Source: Neoalteromonas facilis (GTDB lineage Bacteria; Pseudomonadota; Gammaproteobacteria; Enterobacterales; Alteromonadaceae). From it: 64,000 nucleotides of DNA. The position numbers were made by a program, and so were the translations under genes. The notes below the pieces were generated by a model that had not been told where the DNA came from, searched no databases, and saw only the letters and a list, made by a program, of their open reading frames with translations. Shown here one piece after another: positions 20,084-30,247 of this stretch. The stretch is taken from positions 1-64,000 of the forward strand of contig NZ_PEAY01000006.1 in the NCBI RefSeq assembly GCF_002807665.1, in the 5' to 3' direction. Within the stretch, counting starts at the first letter, position 1; each line of letters starts with the position of its first letter.

Positions 20084-21528
20084 GCGGCCACCTGCATGAC
20101 ATGTTTAAACTCTCTGCGATATACCATCAATAGCAACACGCCATAAACGCTGACAATGAGAGTGCCATGCAGCACAATCGAACCCCATAGCGATTCAATA
20201 TTGAGCGCCAACATGCCTGTAATGCCAACAACCAAAAGCACAGTGGCGACAATCACCAACGCAGGTTTTAGTAGATAAGTTAAGCTTTCACGGAAAGATA
20301 TCCCCGCACTTTTATGCGCATACCCAACAGCGCCAATTGTCAATCCAATGCCCATCACGATAGTATACGCCCACGCTACACCAGACACGCCGAAACTGAC
20401 ACCAAGAGCAAAAGATACACTGAGTAAAATAGAGGCAAAAATTCCCCAACGCAGCATTTTGTTTGCTTGCCCTGTGGCTGTGAAAATCCACCCCATGGTG
20501 TTGTGGATCGGTTGGGTCAAGCAAGCAATACTGAGTATCTGTAACAGTGGAACAGTTGCATCCCATTGCTCCCCGTACAATAGTGCAACGGGATCGCGAG
20601 GAAACAATGCAAAATAAATTGCCACCGGGGCACATAAGATAAACAGAAAACGTAATGTATGAGCATACTGCCGTTGCAGCTGTTTGGAGTCATGTTGCAG
20701 GCGCGAGAGAATACTGACCATCAAACCGCTAAGGGCACCTGTTGTCAGCATACTGGGTAAGGTCATTAGGAAATAGGCCCGCGCATAAAATGCCAGTGAC
20801 TCCGCATTGATGACGCTACCAATCAAAACATTATCGAGATTTCGAGCAAAATAGTTAACGGCCCCAAACGCTATCAAAGAACCACCAAACAGGGTCAAGG
20901 TTCGCATATCGACGTGACGTACGAACCAACCTGAAGGACACTTAGCTAGATATGTGACAATCAGGGCTTGTATGGCAAACTTAGCAATCGCTTGAATCAC
21001 CAATGCCCACACACCTGCGCCATTGAGGGCCGATATAATCGCAGCAGCGCCCGCAATACCGGTCGCCACAATATCGACAATTGCGAGTGCTTTAAAGCGT
21101 TGTTGGCGTTTCATCCACATGATGCTGGGCGTGCTGATCCCTGAAATGAAGAAATTCAAACCCAGTACGGCTAAGACCCACGTGATTTCCGGATAGCCGT
21201 AAAATGCAGCAACCAAGGGTGACACCAAGACTGCAGCAACAGCCATCACCAAGCCTAATCCGCCATTGAGCCAACGCAGGTTTATGATTTCGGCGGGGGT
21301 GATTTTTTCACGTTGGATCAGTGACCACACCATCCCACCATCGGCGAATATTAGAAAAAATGCAGATACTGTCATCGCCATGGCAAAAATACCAAAATCA
21401 TGCGGGGCGATTATACGTGCGAGGATGGCGGTGAAAATTAACGACGATGCGTAAGTGGCCACCTGATGAATAACCGACCAGGTAGCATTCTTATTTGTAT
21501 TTAACCGTTTAGATTCGGTGGTTGTCAT
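20080..21528 (-). CDS. Wzx-type polysaccharide flippase (MOP superfamily)
   Basis: An inner-membrane protein of 482 residues with about fourteen hydrophobic segments. The N-terminal signature ATYASSLIFTAILARIIAPHDFGIFAMA is that of WzxC/TuaB-like lipopolysaccharide flippases. It would move the undecaprenyl-linked repeat unit from the cytoplasmic to the periplasmic face for polymerisation. It is the only flippase candidate in the locus. The stop overlaps the next GT4 start by four bases, and 51 bases separate it from the acyltransferase gene upstream. Confidence 0.9.
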   Translation of the reverse strand: MTTTESKRLNTNKNATWSVIHQVATYASSLIFTAILARIIAPHDFGIFAMAMTVSAFFLIFADGGMVWSLIQREKITPAEIINLRWLNGGLGLVMAVAAVLVSPLVAAFYGYPEITWVLAVLGLNFFISGISTPSIMWMKRQQRFKALAIVDIVATGIAGAAAIISALNGAGVWALVIQAIAKFAIQALIVTYLAKCPSGWFVRHVDMRTLTLFGGSLIAFGAVNYFARNLDNVLIGSVINAESLAFYARAYFLMTLPSMLTTGALSGLMVSILSRLQHDSKQLQRQYAHTLRFLFILCAPVAIYFALFPRDPVALLYGEQWDATVPLLQILSIACLTQPIHNTMGWIFTATGQANKMLRWGIFASILLSVSFALGVSFGVSGVAWAYTIVMGIGLTIGAVGYAHKSAGISFRESLTYLLKPALVIVATVLLVVGITGMLALNIESLWGSIVLHGTLIVSVYGVLLLMVYRREFKHVMQVAA

Positions 21529-21579
21529 GGGCTCGTTTATTTTTATTTTGTCGCCGCTGTATTACTGATACGCCGCATT

Positions 21580-22584
21580 TTACGACGCTGACGCTTTTCC
21601 TCTCAAAAAGCGTGCTTGCAAACGTTTTTTAAACGCTCGATTAGATGGTACTTCAATCAAGCGGTTCAGACCATAAGCAATTGCAATAACCATCATCGTC
21701 GCAACGCTCACTTTTAATACACTGCTCCAATTGTTCGGCAAATAATTTAATATCACATAGCCAATATTTTGATGGATTAAATAAAGGGAATACGAAATGG
21801 CGCCAAGCCAAACAAATATTGAGTGGCGTAACAACGCCATGCGCACTTTTACGGCGCCAATAAACAGTGCGCTTAAGAAGCCATATAGGATCGTTTCAAG
21901 CCAGTTGGTAGCGAACAAACACGCGACAAACACAACAGCAAACGCTACTCGCGTAGACAACCTATCGCGTTCGCTTTGCCAATTAAAAACAGCGATACCA
22001 AGCAAGAAAAACTGTGCATAACCGTCCAAGGTCAGTAATTCTAAAAAACGAATTTCCAACGAAAATACCTGCAGCGCGGCATTTAATGCAATCAACAGTA
22101 TCAGAAGCCACGGGGCATTACGTTGCTGCTTACTCAGAAGTAAAGTGAACATCCACGCATAAAACGTTAGCTCCAGTGTTAATGTCCAATACACGCCATC
22201 AACATGCGGCACGCCTAAGTACTCATGAAACATCAGTAAATTTAACATCATATCGCTAACATGAACTTGTCTGTCTGCCAAGCCGAAAGCGAACACAGCT
22301 GTGAAGGTCACCAGCACCGACACCCAGTACACAGGGTAAAGACGGGAGAAGCGTGAGATAACAAATTCTGCGGGGCGTTGAATACGATCCAGCGTCCAAT
22401 AAATCACATAACCGCTGATCATAAAAAATAAGTGAACGCCATATTGGCCCCAATAGGCCCAATACGTTGCTATATCCTCATGACCATATAAATCGGCATA
22501 ACGATAAACCATATGGTAGATAACCACAGCGAAAGCCGCAAAGCCACGAAGCGCATCGAGTTCAGTTAAACGGTGATTTGGCAC
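21580..22584 (-). CDS. Acyltransferase family 3 membrane protein (OafA-like)
   Basis: A 334-residue integral membrane acyltransferase, probably O-acetylating the polysaccharide or its precursor. The family start LTELDALRGFAAFAVVIYHM contains the catalytic His. RFSRLYPVYWVSV and LTLELTFYAWMF follow, and about ten hydrophobic segments are spread through the protein. It lacks the C-terminal SGNH domain found in some relatives. It is the first gene of the minus-strand polysaccharide locus. The 232-base gap upstream, shared with the divergent repeat-protein gene, must hold the operon promoter. I see no ops/JUMPstart sequence there and no convincing -35/-10 pair. Confidence 0.88.
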   Translation of the reverse strand: MPNHRLTELDALRGFAAFAVVIYHMVYRYADLYGHEDIATYWAYWGQYGVHLFFMISGYVIYWTLDRIQRPAEFVISRFSRLYPVYWVSVLVTFTAVFAFGLADRQVHVSDMMLNLLMFHEYLGVPHVDGVYWTLTLELTFYAWMFTLLLSKQQRNAPWLLILLIALNAALQVFSLEIRFLELLTLDGYAQFFLLGIAVFNWQSERDRLSTRVAFAVVFVACLFATNWLETILYGFLSALFIGAVKVRMALLRHSIFVWLGAISYSLYLIHQNIGYVILNYLPNNWSSVLKVSVATMMVIAIAYGLNRLIEVPSNRAFKKRLQARFLRGKASAS

Positions 22585-22816
22585 GAATCTACTCTTATTA
22601 TTGTTATTTCAGCTTATTGCGACGCCCTATAGTTGATCGCTAATACATAGGAAGTGCTTTTAATACCTTGAAAATTTGCGTTTTTCTAAGGTTTTGCGTA
22701 CTTTACATTTATTAACATTTTTTAACAATTTATGAACTAACGCTGACAGAGAGGGTCAACGATAGTTGATGAAGCTAATTGCACGGATGCATGAACAATT
22801 GATGGTGTAATGAAGT

Positions 22817-23638
22817 ATGCGTAAATCAGTTATCGCAGCGGCTGTATTGTCGTCCGTTTTTGTCGCAGGGCAGTCATTTGCTGTACAGCCAACTGACACA
22901 ACCCCTCTTGAATTAAAAGAAAGCACCGAGCATGTATCTGATAAATCTCATGATCGTGCCGCTTTAAAGGCCGCTTTCATTCAGCGACAGATGGAAAACA
23001 ATGCCAGCATTGGGCGTGCCATCAAGTCGATTGCCAGCCATTACCCTCAGCAAATCACTACGATCGTGGATGTTGCGTTAGATACCTACCCCGATAAATA
23101 CAAAGAGATTATTTACGCAGCAATTTCAACGCAACCAACCGCGACAGAAGAAATTGTTAAGATCGCAATAGAGAAAGGTGTTAGCGAATGCCCTAATATT
23201 GTCGAATTAGCCATCTTGGCTGAGCCTAGTTATGTAAACTTTGTCGTTACAGCCGCCGCTAATACTACGCCGGAAGAATTGCAAGATATCGTGCGTGTAG
23301 CCGTAGTTACTGAGCCTGATTCAGCTGATCGCATTGTCCAAACGCTCGCTAAAGAGCATCCCGACGATATGGTCAGTATATTAACCACCGCTATTGGTGC
23401 AGTACCTTTCGTCGGTGAGTACATTGTAGACGGGCTTTTAGCGTTATTCCCTGAGCAAGCTGACACTGTAGTAGAGAATGCGGTGCGAGAGTCATCGCAG
23501 CAGCGTGATCAGATCATCAAGATCATTGAAACTGCAGAGAATCACGGCGTGGATGCAGAGCAATTAAAATATTCCGCATTGAAAGGCGGTGCTACAGAAG
23601 AAGAAATCGCTTTGGCGACAAAAAGTGACGACCAATAA
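22817..23638 (+). CDS. Secreted protein of about ten 15-residue helical repeats; function unknown
   Basis: I do not recognise this 273-residue protein. Residues 1-22 form a signal peptide (VAGQSFA|V). An acidic/charged linker is followed from about residue 76 to 226 by near-perfect 15-residue units of the form xP-x5-IV-x2-A-x3, for example YPDKYKEIIYAAIST, TPEELQDIVRVAVVT and EPDSADRIVQTLAKE. Each unit would make one short helix capped by proline. The tail (about 227-273) is charged and helical. The gene is divergent from the polysaccharide operon and ends 39 bases before a bidirectional terminator shared with rplQ. An accessory role in polysaccharide export or cell surface is possible but rests only on location. 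Codon use looks like that of its neighbours. Confidence 0.85.
   Translation: MRKSVIAAAVLSSVFVAGQSFAVQPTDTTPLELKESTEHVSDKSHDRAALKAAFIQRQMENNASIGRAIKSIASHYPQQITTIVDVALDTYPDKYKEIIYAAISTQPTATEEIVKIAIEKGVSECPNIVELAILAEPSYVNFVVTAAANTTPEELQDIVRVAVVTEPDSADRIVQTLAKEHPDDMVSILTTAIGAVPFVGEYIVDGLLALFPEQADTVVENAVRESSQQRDQIIKIIETAENHGVDAEQLKYSALKGGATEEEIALATKSDDQ
23042..23494 (+). repeat. Ten tandem 15-codon repeats within the secreted repeat protein
   Basis: Starting at YPQQ (residue 76), a proline recurs at the second position of units mostly 15 residues long: YP, YP, QP, CP, EP, TP, EP, HP, VP, FP. One unit is longer (QP, 19 residues) and one is shorter (CP, 11 residues). Hydrophobic positions eight and nine (I/V) and the alanine near position twelve are kept. 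The DNA itself has diverged, so this is an old protein-level repeat and not a recent tandem duplication. Confidence 0.8.
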
Positions 23639-23677
23639 AGCAGTTGCTTAAACTGACTTTTACCAAACTGCAGAAAC

Positions 23678-23705
23678 AAAAAACCCGGCTTAAGCCGGGT
23701 TTTTT
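23678..23705. terminator. Bidirectional intrinsic terminator between the repeat-protein gene and rplQ
   Basis: A perfect inverted repeat has arms AAAAAACCCGGC and GCCGGGTTTTTT around the loop TTAA. The GC stem is flanked by A-runs and T-runs, so it can terminate transcripts from both sides: the plus-strand repeat-protein gene and the minus-strand alpha ribosomal operon. Confidence 0.93.
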
Positions 23706-23719
23706 AATTTAGTAATTAC

Positions 23720-24118
23720 TTACTCTTCAGTTGCTTCAACTACTTCAGCTTCTTCAACAACTGGACGGTCGACTAATTCAACGTAAGCCATTGGCGCGCT
23801 GTCACCAGCACGTAGACCACACTTCAAAATGCGGATATAGCCACCTGGACGCGCTTCATAGCGAGGGCCAAGTTCATTGAATAATTTACCTACAACTTCT
23901 TTATCACCAGTGCGAGCCATCGCCAAACGACGATTAGCTACACTGTCTTGCTTCGCAAGTGTGATTAAAGGCTCGATAACGCGACGCAATTCTTTCGCTT
24001 TTGGCAACGTAGTTTTGATCACTTCATGCTTAACCAATGAACCTGCCATGTTTTTAAACATTGCTTGGCGATGGCTGCTGTTGCGATTCAACTGACGACC
24101 ACTTTTACGATGGCGCAT
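23720..24118 (-). CDS. rplQ: 50S ribosomal protein L17
   Basis: L17 is a large-subunit protein near the exit tunnel. The start [20 protein letters not shown] and the [21 protein letters not shown] segment are diagnostic. The 132 residues include a short acidic C-terminal tail ([12 protein letters not shown]), about as long as in relatives. It is the last gene of the alpha operon and lies next to the terminator at 23678. Confidence 0.98.
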   Translation of the reverse strand: MRHRKSGRQLNRNSSHRQAMFKNMAGSLVKHEVIKTTLPKAKELRRVIEPLITLAKQDSVANRRLAMARTGDKEVVGKLFNELGPRYEARPGGYIRILKCGLRAGDSAPMAYVELVDRPVVEEAEVVEATEE

Positions 24119-24155
24119 AGTTTTATCCTTCTCTAAAAATCAGACCGAGGCCTGA

Positions 24156-25142
24156 TTAATCTCTTTCAGCGATGCTCTCTGGTGGCCAGTTCTCTAGGCG
24201 CATGCCTAGTGAAAGTCCACGTGATGCGAGCACATCTTTGATCTCAGTAAGCGATTTTTTACCAAGGTTTGGCGTTTTAAGTAGCTCAACCTCAGTACGC
24301 TGTACTAAGTCACCTATGTATTGGATAGCTTCCGCTTTCAAACAGTTTGCAGAACGAACCGTTAACTCTAAATCATCAACTGGACGAAGTAGAATCGGAT
24401 CAAACTCCGGCTTCTCTTCTTTCGCTACTGGCTCTGAAATATCGCGTAATTCTACGAACGCATCTAACTGTTCAGCTAGGATGGTTGCAGAACGACGGAT
24501 AGCTTCTTCAGGATCCAAAGTACCGTTAGTTTCCATATCGATGATTAGCTTGTCCAAGTCTGTGCGTTGTTCAACACGCGCAGCTTCAACAGCATAAGAG
24601 ATACGCTCAACTGGGCTGTATGAAGCGTCAACTAATAAACGACCAATAGGACGATCATCTTCTTCAGAGGAACGACGCGTCGCCGCTGGAACATAACCAC
24701 GGCCCATCTCTACCTTGATACGCATGCTGATTTCTGTATCGCCAGTAAGCGTACAAATCACGTGATCAGGGTTTACGATTTCAACATCACCGTCGTGCTG
24801 GATATCACCAGCCGTTACCGGGCCCGCTCCAGATTTCACCAAGGTTAACGTAGCTTCGGTTTTACCCTCCAAGCTAACGGCCAAACCTTTAAGGTTTAGC
24901 AAGATCTCGATGACGTCTTCTTGAACGCCTTCTTTAGTGCTGTACTCATGTAAAACACCATCAATCTCTACTTCAGTTACGGCACAACCCGGCATTGAAG
25001 ATAATAAGATACGACGTAACGCATTGCCTAAAGTGTGACCAAAACCACGCTCTAGTGGCTCTAGTGTTACTTTCGCACGCGTTGGAGAAACGTTTTCGAT
25101 TTCAACCAATCTTGGTTTAAGGAATTCAGTTACAGAACCCAC
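24156..25142 (-). CDS. rpoA: RNA polymerase alpha subunit
   Basis: Alpha dimerises to start RNA polymerase assembly and contacts UP elements and activators. The N-terminal domain (about 1-230) has [21 protein letters not shown]. The linker carries acidic/proline residues, and the C-terminal domain (about 245-328) has [14 protein letters not shown] and [21 protein letters not shown]. The start is a GTG six bases after AGAGGA; the equivalent position in E. coli is ATG-Gln-Gly, so this start is slightly shorter. The length (328 aa) is standard. Confidence 0.98.
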   Translation of the reverse strand: MGSVTEFLKPRLVEIENVSPTRAKVTLEPLERGFGHTLGNALRRILLSSMPGCAVTEVEIDGVLHEYSTKEGVQEDVIEILLNLKGLAVSLEGKTEATLTLVKSGAGPVTAGDIQHDGDVEIVNPDHVICTLTGDTEISMRIKVEMGRGYVPAATRRSSEEDDRPIGRLLVDASYSPVERISYAVEAARVEQRTDLDKLIIDMETNGTLDPEEAIRRSATILAEQLDAFVELRDISEPVAKEEKPEFDPILLRPVDDLELTVRSANCLKAEAIQYIGDLVQRTEVELLKTPNLGKKSLTEIKDVLASRGLSLGMRLENWPPESIAERD

Positions 25143-25165
25143 AATGTATCCTCTTTAGTTACACT

Positions 25166-25786
25166 TTACTTAGAGTAAAGTTCGACGATCAACTGTTCGT
25201 TTATTTCGGCTGACAAGTCAGTTCTTTCAGGGATACGCTTGAACGTACCTTCCATTTTCGAGTTGTCGACTTCAATCCACGTTGGCTTTTCACGTTGGTC
25301 AGCAAGTTCTAGTGCTGCCACGATACGTGCTTGCTTCTTCGCTTTTTCACGAACAGACACCACGTCATCAGCTTTAACGTTGAACGATGGGATATTAACC
25401 ACTTTGCCATTTACAAGAATAGCTTTGTGGCTTACAAGCTGACGCGCTTCAGAGCGAGTGCTTGCAAAACCCATACGGTAAACAACGTTATCAAGACGCT
25501 GTTCAAGAAGTTGCAACAAGTTTTCACCTGTGTTGCCTTTTAAACGTGCCGCTTCTTTATAGTAGTTACGGAACTGTTTTTCTAGTACACCGTACATACG
25601 ACGTACTTTTTGCTTTTCACGCAACTGAACACCGTAGTCAGACAAACGGCCACGACGGGCACCATGTTGACCAGGCGCAGTATCGATTTTACATTTAGAA
25701 TCGATTGCGCGAACGCCGCTCTTAAGGAACAAATCTGTGCCTTCGCGACGGCTAAGTTTGAGTTTTGGACCCAAATATCTTGCCAT
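25166..25786 (-). CDS. rpsD: 30S ribosomal protein S4
   Basis: S4 nucleates small-subunit assembly and, in enteric bacteria, represses the alpha operon. It begins [19 protein letters not shown]. The S4 RNA-binding domain ([34 protein letters not shown]) starts near residue 94. At 206 residues it has the usual length. It lies between rpsK and rpoA, as in E. coli. Confidence 0.98.
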   Translation of the reverse strand: MARYLGPKLKLSRREGTDLFLKSGVRAIDSKCKIDTAPGQHGARRGRLSDYGVQLREKQKVRRMYGVLEKQFRNYYKEAARLKGNTGENLLQLLEQRLDNVVYRMGFASTRSEARQLVSHKAILVNGKVVNIPSFNVKADDVVSVREKAKKQARIVAALELADQREKPTWIEVDNSKMEGTFKRIPERTDLSAEINEQLIVELYSK

Positions 25787-25810
25787 GATCTTTCTCCTGT
25801 TGTCCGTCGA

Positions 25811-26200
25811 TTAAACGCGACGTTTTTTCGGTGGACGACAACCGTTGTGAGGAATAGGGGTCACATCGGTAATGTTTGTGATCTTGTACCCAGTTGCGTT
25901 AAGCGCACGGATCGCAGACTCACGGCCTGGACCTGGACCTTTAACGAACACTTCTAGGTTTTTCAGACCGTATTCTTGAGCAGCAACGCCAGCGCGTTCT
26001 GCAGCAACCTGAGCAGCGAATGGAGTTGATTTACGTGAACCACGGAAACCAGAACCACCAGAAGTTGCCCATGCCAAGGCGTTACCTTGACGATCTGTAA
26101 TAGTCACAATTGTATTGTTGAAAGACGCATGGATATGAGCCATACCGTCAGCAACCTGACGTTTTACGCGCTTACGAGCGCGAGTTGGTGCTTTTGCCAT
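25811..26200 (-). CDS. rpsK: 30S ribosomal protein S11
   Basis: S11 lies on the platform of the 30S subunit near the E site. The 129-residue protein has the conserved blocks [31 protein letters not shown] and the C-terminal [15 protein letters not shown]. It follows rpsM after 15 bases. Confidence 0.98.
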   Translation of the reverse strand: MAKAPTRARKRVKRQVADGMAHIHASFNNTIVTITDRQGNALAWATSGGSGFRGSRKSTPFAAQVAAERAGVAAQEYGLKNLEVFVKGPGPGRESAIRALNATGYKITNITDVTPIPHNGCRPPKKRRV

Positions 26201-26215
26201 AACTTACTCTCCCCG

Positions 26216-26572
26216 TTACTTCTTAATAGGTTTACGAGGACCCTTACGAGTACGCGCATTTGTTTTAGTGCGCTGTCCACGTAGAGGCAAGCTACGACGG
26301 TGGCGAATGCCACGGAAGCAACCAAGGTCCATCAAACGTTTGATGCTCATTGAGACTTCACGGCGCAAATCACCTTCAACAGTGAATTTAGCCACTTCGT
26401 CACGAAGCTTATCAATAGTTGTTTCATCAAGATCTTTGATCTTGGTAGTTTCTGCAACACCAGCTGCCGCACAAATAGTCTTTGCACGAGTAGCACCGAT
26501 GCCAAAGATTGCTTGGATAGCAATCACAGCATGCTTGTGTTCCGGAATGTTAATGCCAGCGATACGGGCCAT
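26216..26572 (-). CDS. rpsM: 30S ribosomal protein S13
   Basis: S13 sits in the 30S head and contacts the P-site tRNA and 50S bridges. The start is [19 protein letters not shown] at 26572, preceded by GAGGAG; three extra upstream codons in frame (GTG-CTG-TTA) are not needed. The 118-residue protein carries [20 protein letters not shown] near the C-terminus. It is the first gene of the alpha operon, downstream of a 153-base structured leader. Confidence 0.98.
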   Translation of the reverse strand: MARIAGINIPEHKHAVIAIQAIFGIGATRAKTICAAAGVAETTKIKDLDETTIDKLRDEVAKFTVEGDLRREVSMSIKRLMDLGCFRGIRHRRSLPLRGQRTKTNARTRKGPRKPIKK

Positions 26573-26725
26573 TAACAGCACTCCTCTAAATTAATGTCGA
26601 CGACCTAAAAAGCCCGATAGGATACTTACCCGTCGACCAAATTGCAATTTAAACGCTCATTTACTATGCAACTTGCGTGGCATCAATCGCCGAAACCACG
26701 CAAAGTAAAATGAACGCAACGTTGA
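26573..26725 (-). promoter_or_regulatory. Alpha-operon leader with hairpins and a possible promoter
   Basis: Between rpmJ and rpsM the minus strand can form GCGTGG/CCACGC (loop of 15 bases). Nearer the start it can form an outer stem GTCGACG/CGTCGAC enclosing about 30 bases before the GAGGAG ribosome-binding site. In E. coli this leader is a pseudoknot bound by S4 that shuts off the operon. The same role is plausible here, but I did not fold it and the sequence differs. A possible promoter, TTGCAA (26647-26642) and TATCCT (26624-26619) with 17-base spacing, lies within it. Confidence 0.45.
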
Positions 26726-26839
26726 TTAGCCTTGCCTTTGCTTATGCTTTGGCTCACTGCAAATCACGCGCACAACACCGTTGCGCTTGATGACTTTACA
26801 GTTACGGCACATCTTTTTAACGGATGCACGAACTTTCAT
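26726..26839 (-). CDS. rpmJ: 50S ribosomal protein L36
   Basis: A 37-residue protein beginning [19 protein letters not shown]. It has the zinc-binding C+ pattern: Cys11, Cys14, Cys27 and His32. It is the last gene of the spc operon, directly after secY. The gene is very short but is certain from sequence and position. Confidence 0.97.
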   Translation of the reverse strand: MKVRASVKKMCRNCKVIKRNGVVRVICSEPKHKQRQG

Positions 26840-26875
26840 TACATCACTCCGTAGTACGCAATCGTGGGGCCGGCC

Positions 26876-28195
26876 TTAACGACCGATACCCTTCAGATTG
26901 GCTTTCTTGAGAACAGAATCATATTGATGTGACATCAAATGAGTCTGCACCTGTGCCATAAAGTCCATGATGACCACTACAATAATCAGTAGTGAAGTAC
27001 CGCCGAAATAGAATGGAACATTCCAAGCGATCAACATGAATTCAGGCACTAAACAAATAAAGGTTATGTAGAGCGCACCAGCTAATGTGAGGCGAGTCAT
27101 TACCTTGTCGATGTAGCGTGATGTTTGTTCACCTGGGCGGATGCCCGGGATAAACGCACCCGACTTTTTCAAGTTATCTGCTGTATCGCGTGGGTTAAAT
27201 ACCAACGCAGTATAGAAATAACAGAAGAAAATAATCGCTGCTGCATACAACATAACGTACAACGGTTGTCCAGGCGATAGCAATAATGCTACGTCGGCTA
27301 ACCATGCCGTTGATTCATTCTGACCAAACCATCCAGCAATTGTTCCTGGGAACAAGATAATGCTTGATGCAAAGATTGGCGGGATTACACCAGCCATATT
27401 AACTTTAAGTGGTAAGTGCGTGCTTTGAGCTGCAAATACCTTACGGCCTTTTTGCTGTTTTGCGTAGTTAACTACGATACGGCGCTGTGCACGTTCAACG
27501 AATACCACAAGGTATGTCAACGCGATGACAATGGCACCGATCAGCAACAAGAACAATAAGTTAATATCACCTTGACGAGCTTGCTCTGCTGTCTGACCCA
27601 ACGCTGTAGGTAGACCTGCGACAATGCCCGCAAAGATCAGAATAGAGATACCGTTACCGATACCTCGTTCAGTAATTTGCTCACCTAGCCACATCAGGAA
27701 CATAGTTCCCGTTACTAGACTCACTACTGCTGTAAAGTAGAACGCGAAGCCTGGGGCAATCACCAAACCCTGGATTAGGTTGGGTAGTCCGGTCGCAATA
27801 CCAATAGACTGGAAAGTCGCAAGTACAAGCGTCAAATAACGAGTGTACTGGCTGATTTTACGACGCCCTGCCTCACCTTCTTTCTTAAGCTCCATCATCG
27901 GTGGGTGAACCACCGACAATAGCTGCATAATAATTGAAGCTGTGATGTAAGGCATAATGCCCAGGGCTAGCACTGACGCACGCTCAAGAGCACCACCAGA
28001 GAACATGTTAAACATTTCTACGATAGTACCTTTTTGCTGCTCAAATAATTGAGCAAGCACTGCTGGGTCAATGCCAGGGATCGGCACATAAGAACCAAGC
28101 CTAAAAACAATTACCGCTCCTAAAACGAACAACAATCTTGATTTAAGCTCGCTCAATCCGCCTTTCGCGCCTGAATCCAATCCTGGTTTAGCCAT
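26876..28195 (-). CDS. secY: Protein translocase subunit SecY
   Basis: SecY is the channel of the Sec translocase. The 439-residue protein has ten membrane segments. Recognisable blocks are [47 protein letters not shown] and [20 protein letters not shown], and it ends in a cytosolic tail [20 protein letters not shown]. It lies between rplO and rpmJ, as in E. coli. Confidence 0.98.
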   Translation of the reverse strand: MAKPGLDSGAKGGLSELKSRLLFVLGAVIVFRLGSYVPIPGIDPAVLAQLFEQQKGTIVEMFNMFSGGALERASVLALGIMPYITASIIMQLLSVVHPPMMELKKEGEAGRRKISQYTRYLTLVLATFQSIGIATGLPNLIQGLVIAPGFAFYFTAVVSLVTGTMFLMWLGEQITERGIGNGISILIFAGIVAGLPTALGQTAEQARQGDINLLFLLLIGAIVIALTYLVVFVERAQRRIVVNYAKQQKGRKVFAAQSTHLPLKVNMAGVIPPIFASSIILFPGTIAGWFGQNESTAWLADVALLLSPGQPLYVMLYAAAIIFFCYFYTALVFNPRDTADNLKKSGAFIPGIRPGEQTSRYIDKVMTRLTLAGALYITFICLVPEFMLIAWNVPFYFGGTSLLIIVVVIMDFMAQVQTHLMSHQYDSVLKKANLKGIGR

Positions 28196-28200
28196 CTAGC

Positions 28201-28635
28201 TTATTCCTCTACTTTACCGCCGGCAGCTTCAATCGCTTCACGCGCACCTTTTGAAACCTTTACACCGCTAACCGTTACTGCACGAGAGATTTCACCGCTC
28301 TTCATAACTTTAACGAACTGAATGTCTTTCTTAATAAGACCTGCAGCTTTCAAAGTTTCTACAGAAACAGTGTCACCCTCTACCTTAGCTATTTCAGATA
28401 GTGTCACTTGGTCAGAAACCAAGCCTACACGTGATGTGAAACCAAACTTTGGTAAACGGCGTTGGATTGGCATTTGTCCGCCTTCGAAACCTGGCTTAAC
28501 AGAACCACCAGAGCGGCTCTTTTGACCTTTGTGACCACGGCCACCAGTCTTACCTAAACCAGAACCGATACCACGGCCCAAACGCTTACCCGAATTTTTC
28601 GCTCCTGGAGCAGGAGCAAGAGTATTTAAACGCAT
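28201..28635 (-). CDS. rplO: 50S ribosomal protein L15
   Basis: L15 is a late-assembling large-subunit protein. The 144 residues show the glycine/arginine-rich N-terminus [20 protein letters not shown] and the [17 protein letters not shown] segment. Its end is five bases from the secY ATG, and its start is three bases from the rpmD stop. Confidence 0.98.
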   Translation of the reverse strand: MRLNTLAPAPGAKNSGKRLGRGIGSGLGKTGGRGHKGQKSRSGGSVKPGFEGGQMPIQRRLPKFGFTSRVGLVSDQVTLSEIAKVEGDTVSVETLKAAGLIKKDIQFVKVMKSGEISRAVTVSGVKVSKGAREAIEAAGGKVEE

Positions 28636-28638
28636 CTT

Positions 28639-28818
28639 TTACTCCTCCACGATCTCAACCATGTAATATACACGGTTGATCATGCCACGAACGGCTGGGG
28701 TATCTTCCAACTCACGTACACGACCAATCTTGCCAAGACCCAAGCCAGTTAAAGTGGCTTTATGCTTTGGCAAACGACCGATCGCACTTTTCGTTTGTTT
28801 GACTTTTAAAGTTGCCAT
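28639..28818 (-). CDS. rpmD: 50S ribosomal protein L30
   Basis: A 59-residue protein, [20 protein letters not shown], with the family segment [19 protein letters not shown]. The ATG at 28818 is preferred over an in-frame TTG two codons upstream. It lies between rpsE and rplO, as in the spc operon of E. coli. Confidence 0.97.
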   Translation of the reverse strand: MATLKVKQTKSAIGRLPKHKATLTGLGLGKIGRVRELEDTPAVRGMINRVYYMVEIVEE

Positions 28819-28824
28819 TATCAA

Positions 28825-29325
28825 TTACCCCAAAATTTCATCTACGGATAACCCACGCTTAGCAGCAACTTGCGCTGGAGAGTTCATCTCTACCAATGCA
28901 TTGATAGTTGCACGTACAACGTTAATTGGGTTAGTTGAGCCGTAACATTTTGAAAGTACGTTCTGTACACCAGCTACTTCTAGTACTGCACGCATCGCAC
29001 CACCAGCAATGATACCGGTACCTTCAGATGCAGGCTGCATATATACTTTAGAGCCAGAGTGACGACCTTTAATAGGGTGCTGTAGTGTGTGACCGTTCAA
29101 GTCAACGTCAACAAGATTGCGACGTGCTTTTTCCATAGCTTTCTGGATAGCAGCAGGCACTTCACGTGCTTTACCGTAACCGAAACCTACACGGCCATTG
29201 CCATCACCAACCACTGTCAAAGCAGTAAAACTAAAGATGCGACCACCTTTAACTACTTTTGATACACGGTTTACGGCAATGAGCTTCTCTAACAGTTCAC
29301 CGTTTTGAACTTCTTGTTTAGCCAT
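28825..29325 (-). CDS. rpsE: 30S ribosomal protein S5
   Basis: S5 acts at the 30S mRNA entry/decoding area. The 166-residue protein has the double-stranded-RNA-binding domain ([40 protein letters not shown]) and the C-terminal domain with [17 protein letters not shown]. It follows rplR by nine bases. Confidence 0.98.
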   Translation of the reverse strand: MAKQEVQNGELLEKLIAVNRVSKVVKGGRIFSFTALTVVGDGNGRVGFGYGKAREVPAAIQKAMEKARRNLVDVDLNGHTLQHPIKGRHSGSKVYMQPASEGTGIIAGGAMRAVLEVAGVQNVLSKCYGSTNPINVVRATINALVEMNSPAQVAAKRGLSVDEILG

Positions 29326-29334
29326 TGTTATCTC

Positions 29335-29688
29335 CTAGAACTGAAGACCGGCTTCACGAGCCGCGTCAGCCAATGCTTTCACACGACCGTGGTATTTAAA
29401 TCCGCTACGATCGAAAGCCACGTCTTTGACGCCTTTTTCGATTGCGCGCTCAGCAATTGCTTTACCGACTGCCGCCGCTGCTTCTGCATTACCTGTTGAT
29501 TTAAGACCTTTCTTAAGATCTGCTTCAACAGTAGAAGCCGCCGCCAATACTTCAGAACCGTTTGGTGCGATTAACTGAGCATAAATGTGGCGAGGTGTGC
29601 GGTTAACTACCAAGCGATGCGCGGCCAGTTCACTGATCTTCTTACGTGCACGAGTTGCGCGACGTAAGCGAGCTGTTTTCTTATCCAT
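29335..29688 (-). CDS. rplR: 50S ribosomal protein L18
   Basis: L18 binds 5S rRNA. The start [18 protein letters not shown] at 29688 is the family start; an in-frame start four codons upstream is not. The length is 117 residues, ending [11 protein letters not shown], the typical L18 C-terminus. It follows rplF closely. Confidence 0.97.
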   Translation of the reverse strand: MDKKTARLRRATRARKKISELAAHRLVVNRTPRHIYAQLIAPNGSEVLAAASTVEADLKKGLKSTGNAEAAAAVGKAIAERAIEKGVKDVAFDRSGFKYHGRVKALADAAREAGLQF

Positions 29689-29700
29689 CGTATCACCCAC

Positions 29701-30234
29701 CTACTTTTTCTTAGCTTCTTTACGCAGAACATTCTCGTCTGAGTAACGAACACCTTTACCTTTATAAGGCTCTGGTGGACGATAGCCGCGAATGTTGGCT
29801 GCAACCTGTCCTACCACCTGCTTATCAGCGCCTTTGACGACGATTTCAGTTTGGCTAGGAGTTTCTACCGAAATACCAGCAGGCATTTCGTAAACAACAG
29901 GGTGTGAGAAACCTAGTGTAAGGTTTAGCTTGCTACCTTGAGCTTGCGCACGGTAACCAACACCTAACAACTGAAGTTTTTTCTCAAAACCTTCTGATAC
30001 ACCAACAACCATTGCATTCAACAATGAACGCGCAGTACCCGCTTGGGCCCATGCATTCGCAACACCTTCACGAGGAAGTGCTTTAAGCTGCTGTTCTTCT
30101 TGAACGATTTCAACAGCGTCGTTGAATACGCGTGATAGCGTACCGTTTTTACCTTTTACAGTGACTTCTTGACCAGCGATAGAAACTTCTACGCCAGATA
30201 CAACGTCAACTGGAGCTTTAGCTATACGTGACAT
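29701..30234 (-). CDS. rplF: 50S ribosomal protein L6
   Basis: L6 is a two-domain protein near the factor-binding site. The 177-residue protein begins [17 protein letters not shown], has [20 protein letters not shown] in the middle, and ends with [20 protein letters not shown]. It is in the normal spc order between rpsH and rplR. Confidence 0.98.
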   Translation of the reverse strand: MSRIAKAPVDVVSGVEVSIAGQEVTVKGKNGTLSRVFNDAVEIVQEEQQLKALPREGVANAWAQAGTARSLLNAMVVGVSEGFEKKLQLLGVGYRAQAQGSKLNLTLGFSHPVVYEMPAGISVETPSQTEIVVKGADKQVVGQVAANIRGYRPPEPYKGKGVRYSDENVLRKEAKKK

Positions 30235-30247
30235 TCTACTTCTCCCG

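Noticed and set aside
22585..22816. Search for an ops/JUMPstart element upstream of the polysaccharide operon
   Set aside because: No GGCGGTAGC-like sequence is visible on the minus strand and no convincing -35/-10 pair could be assigned.
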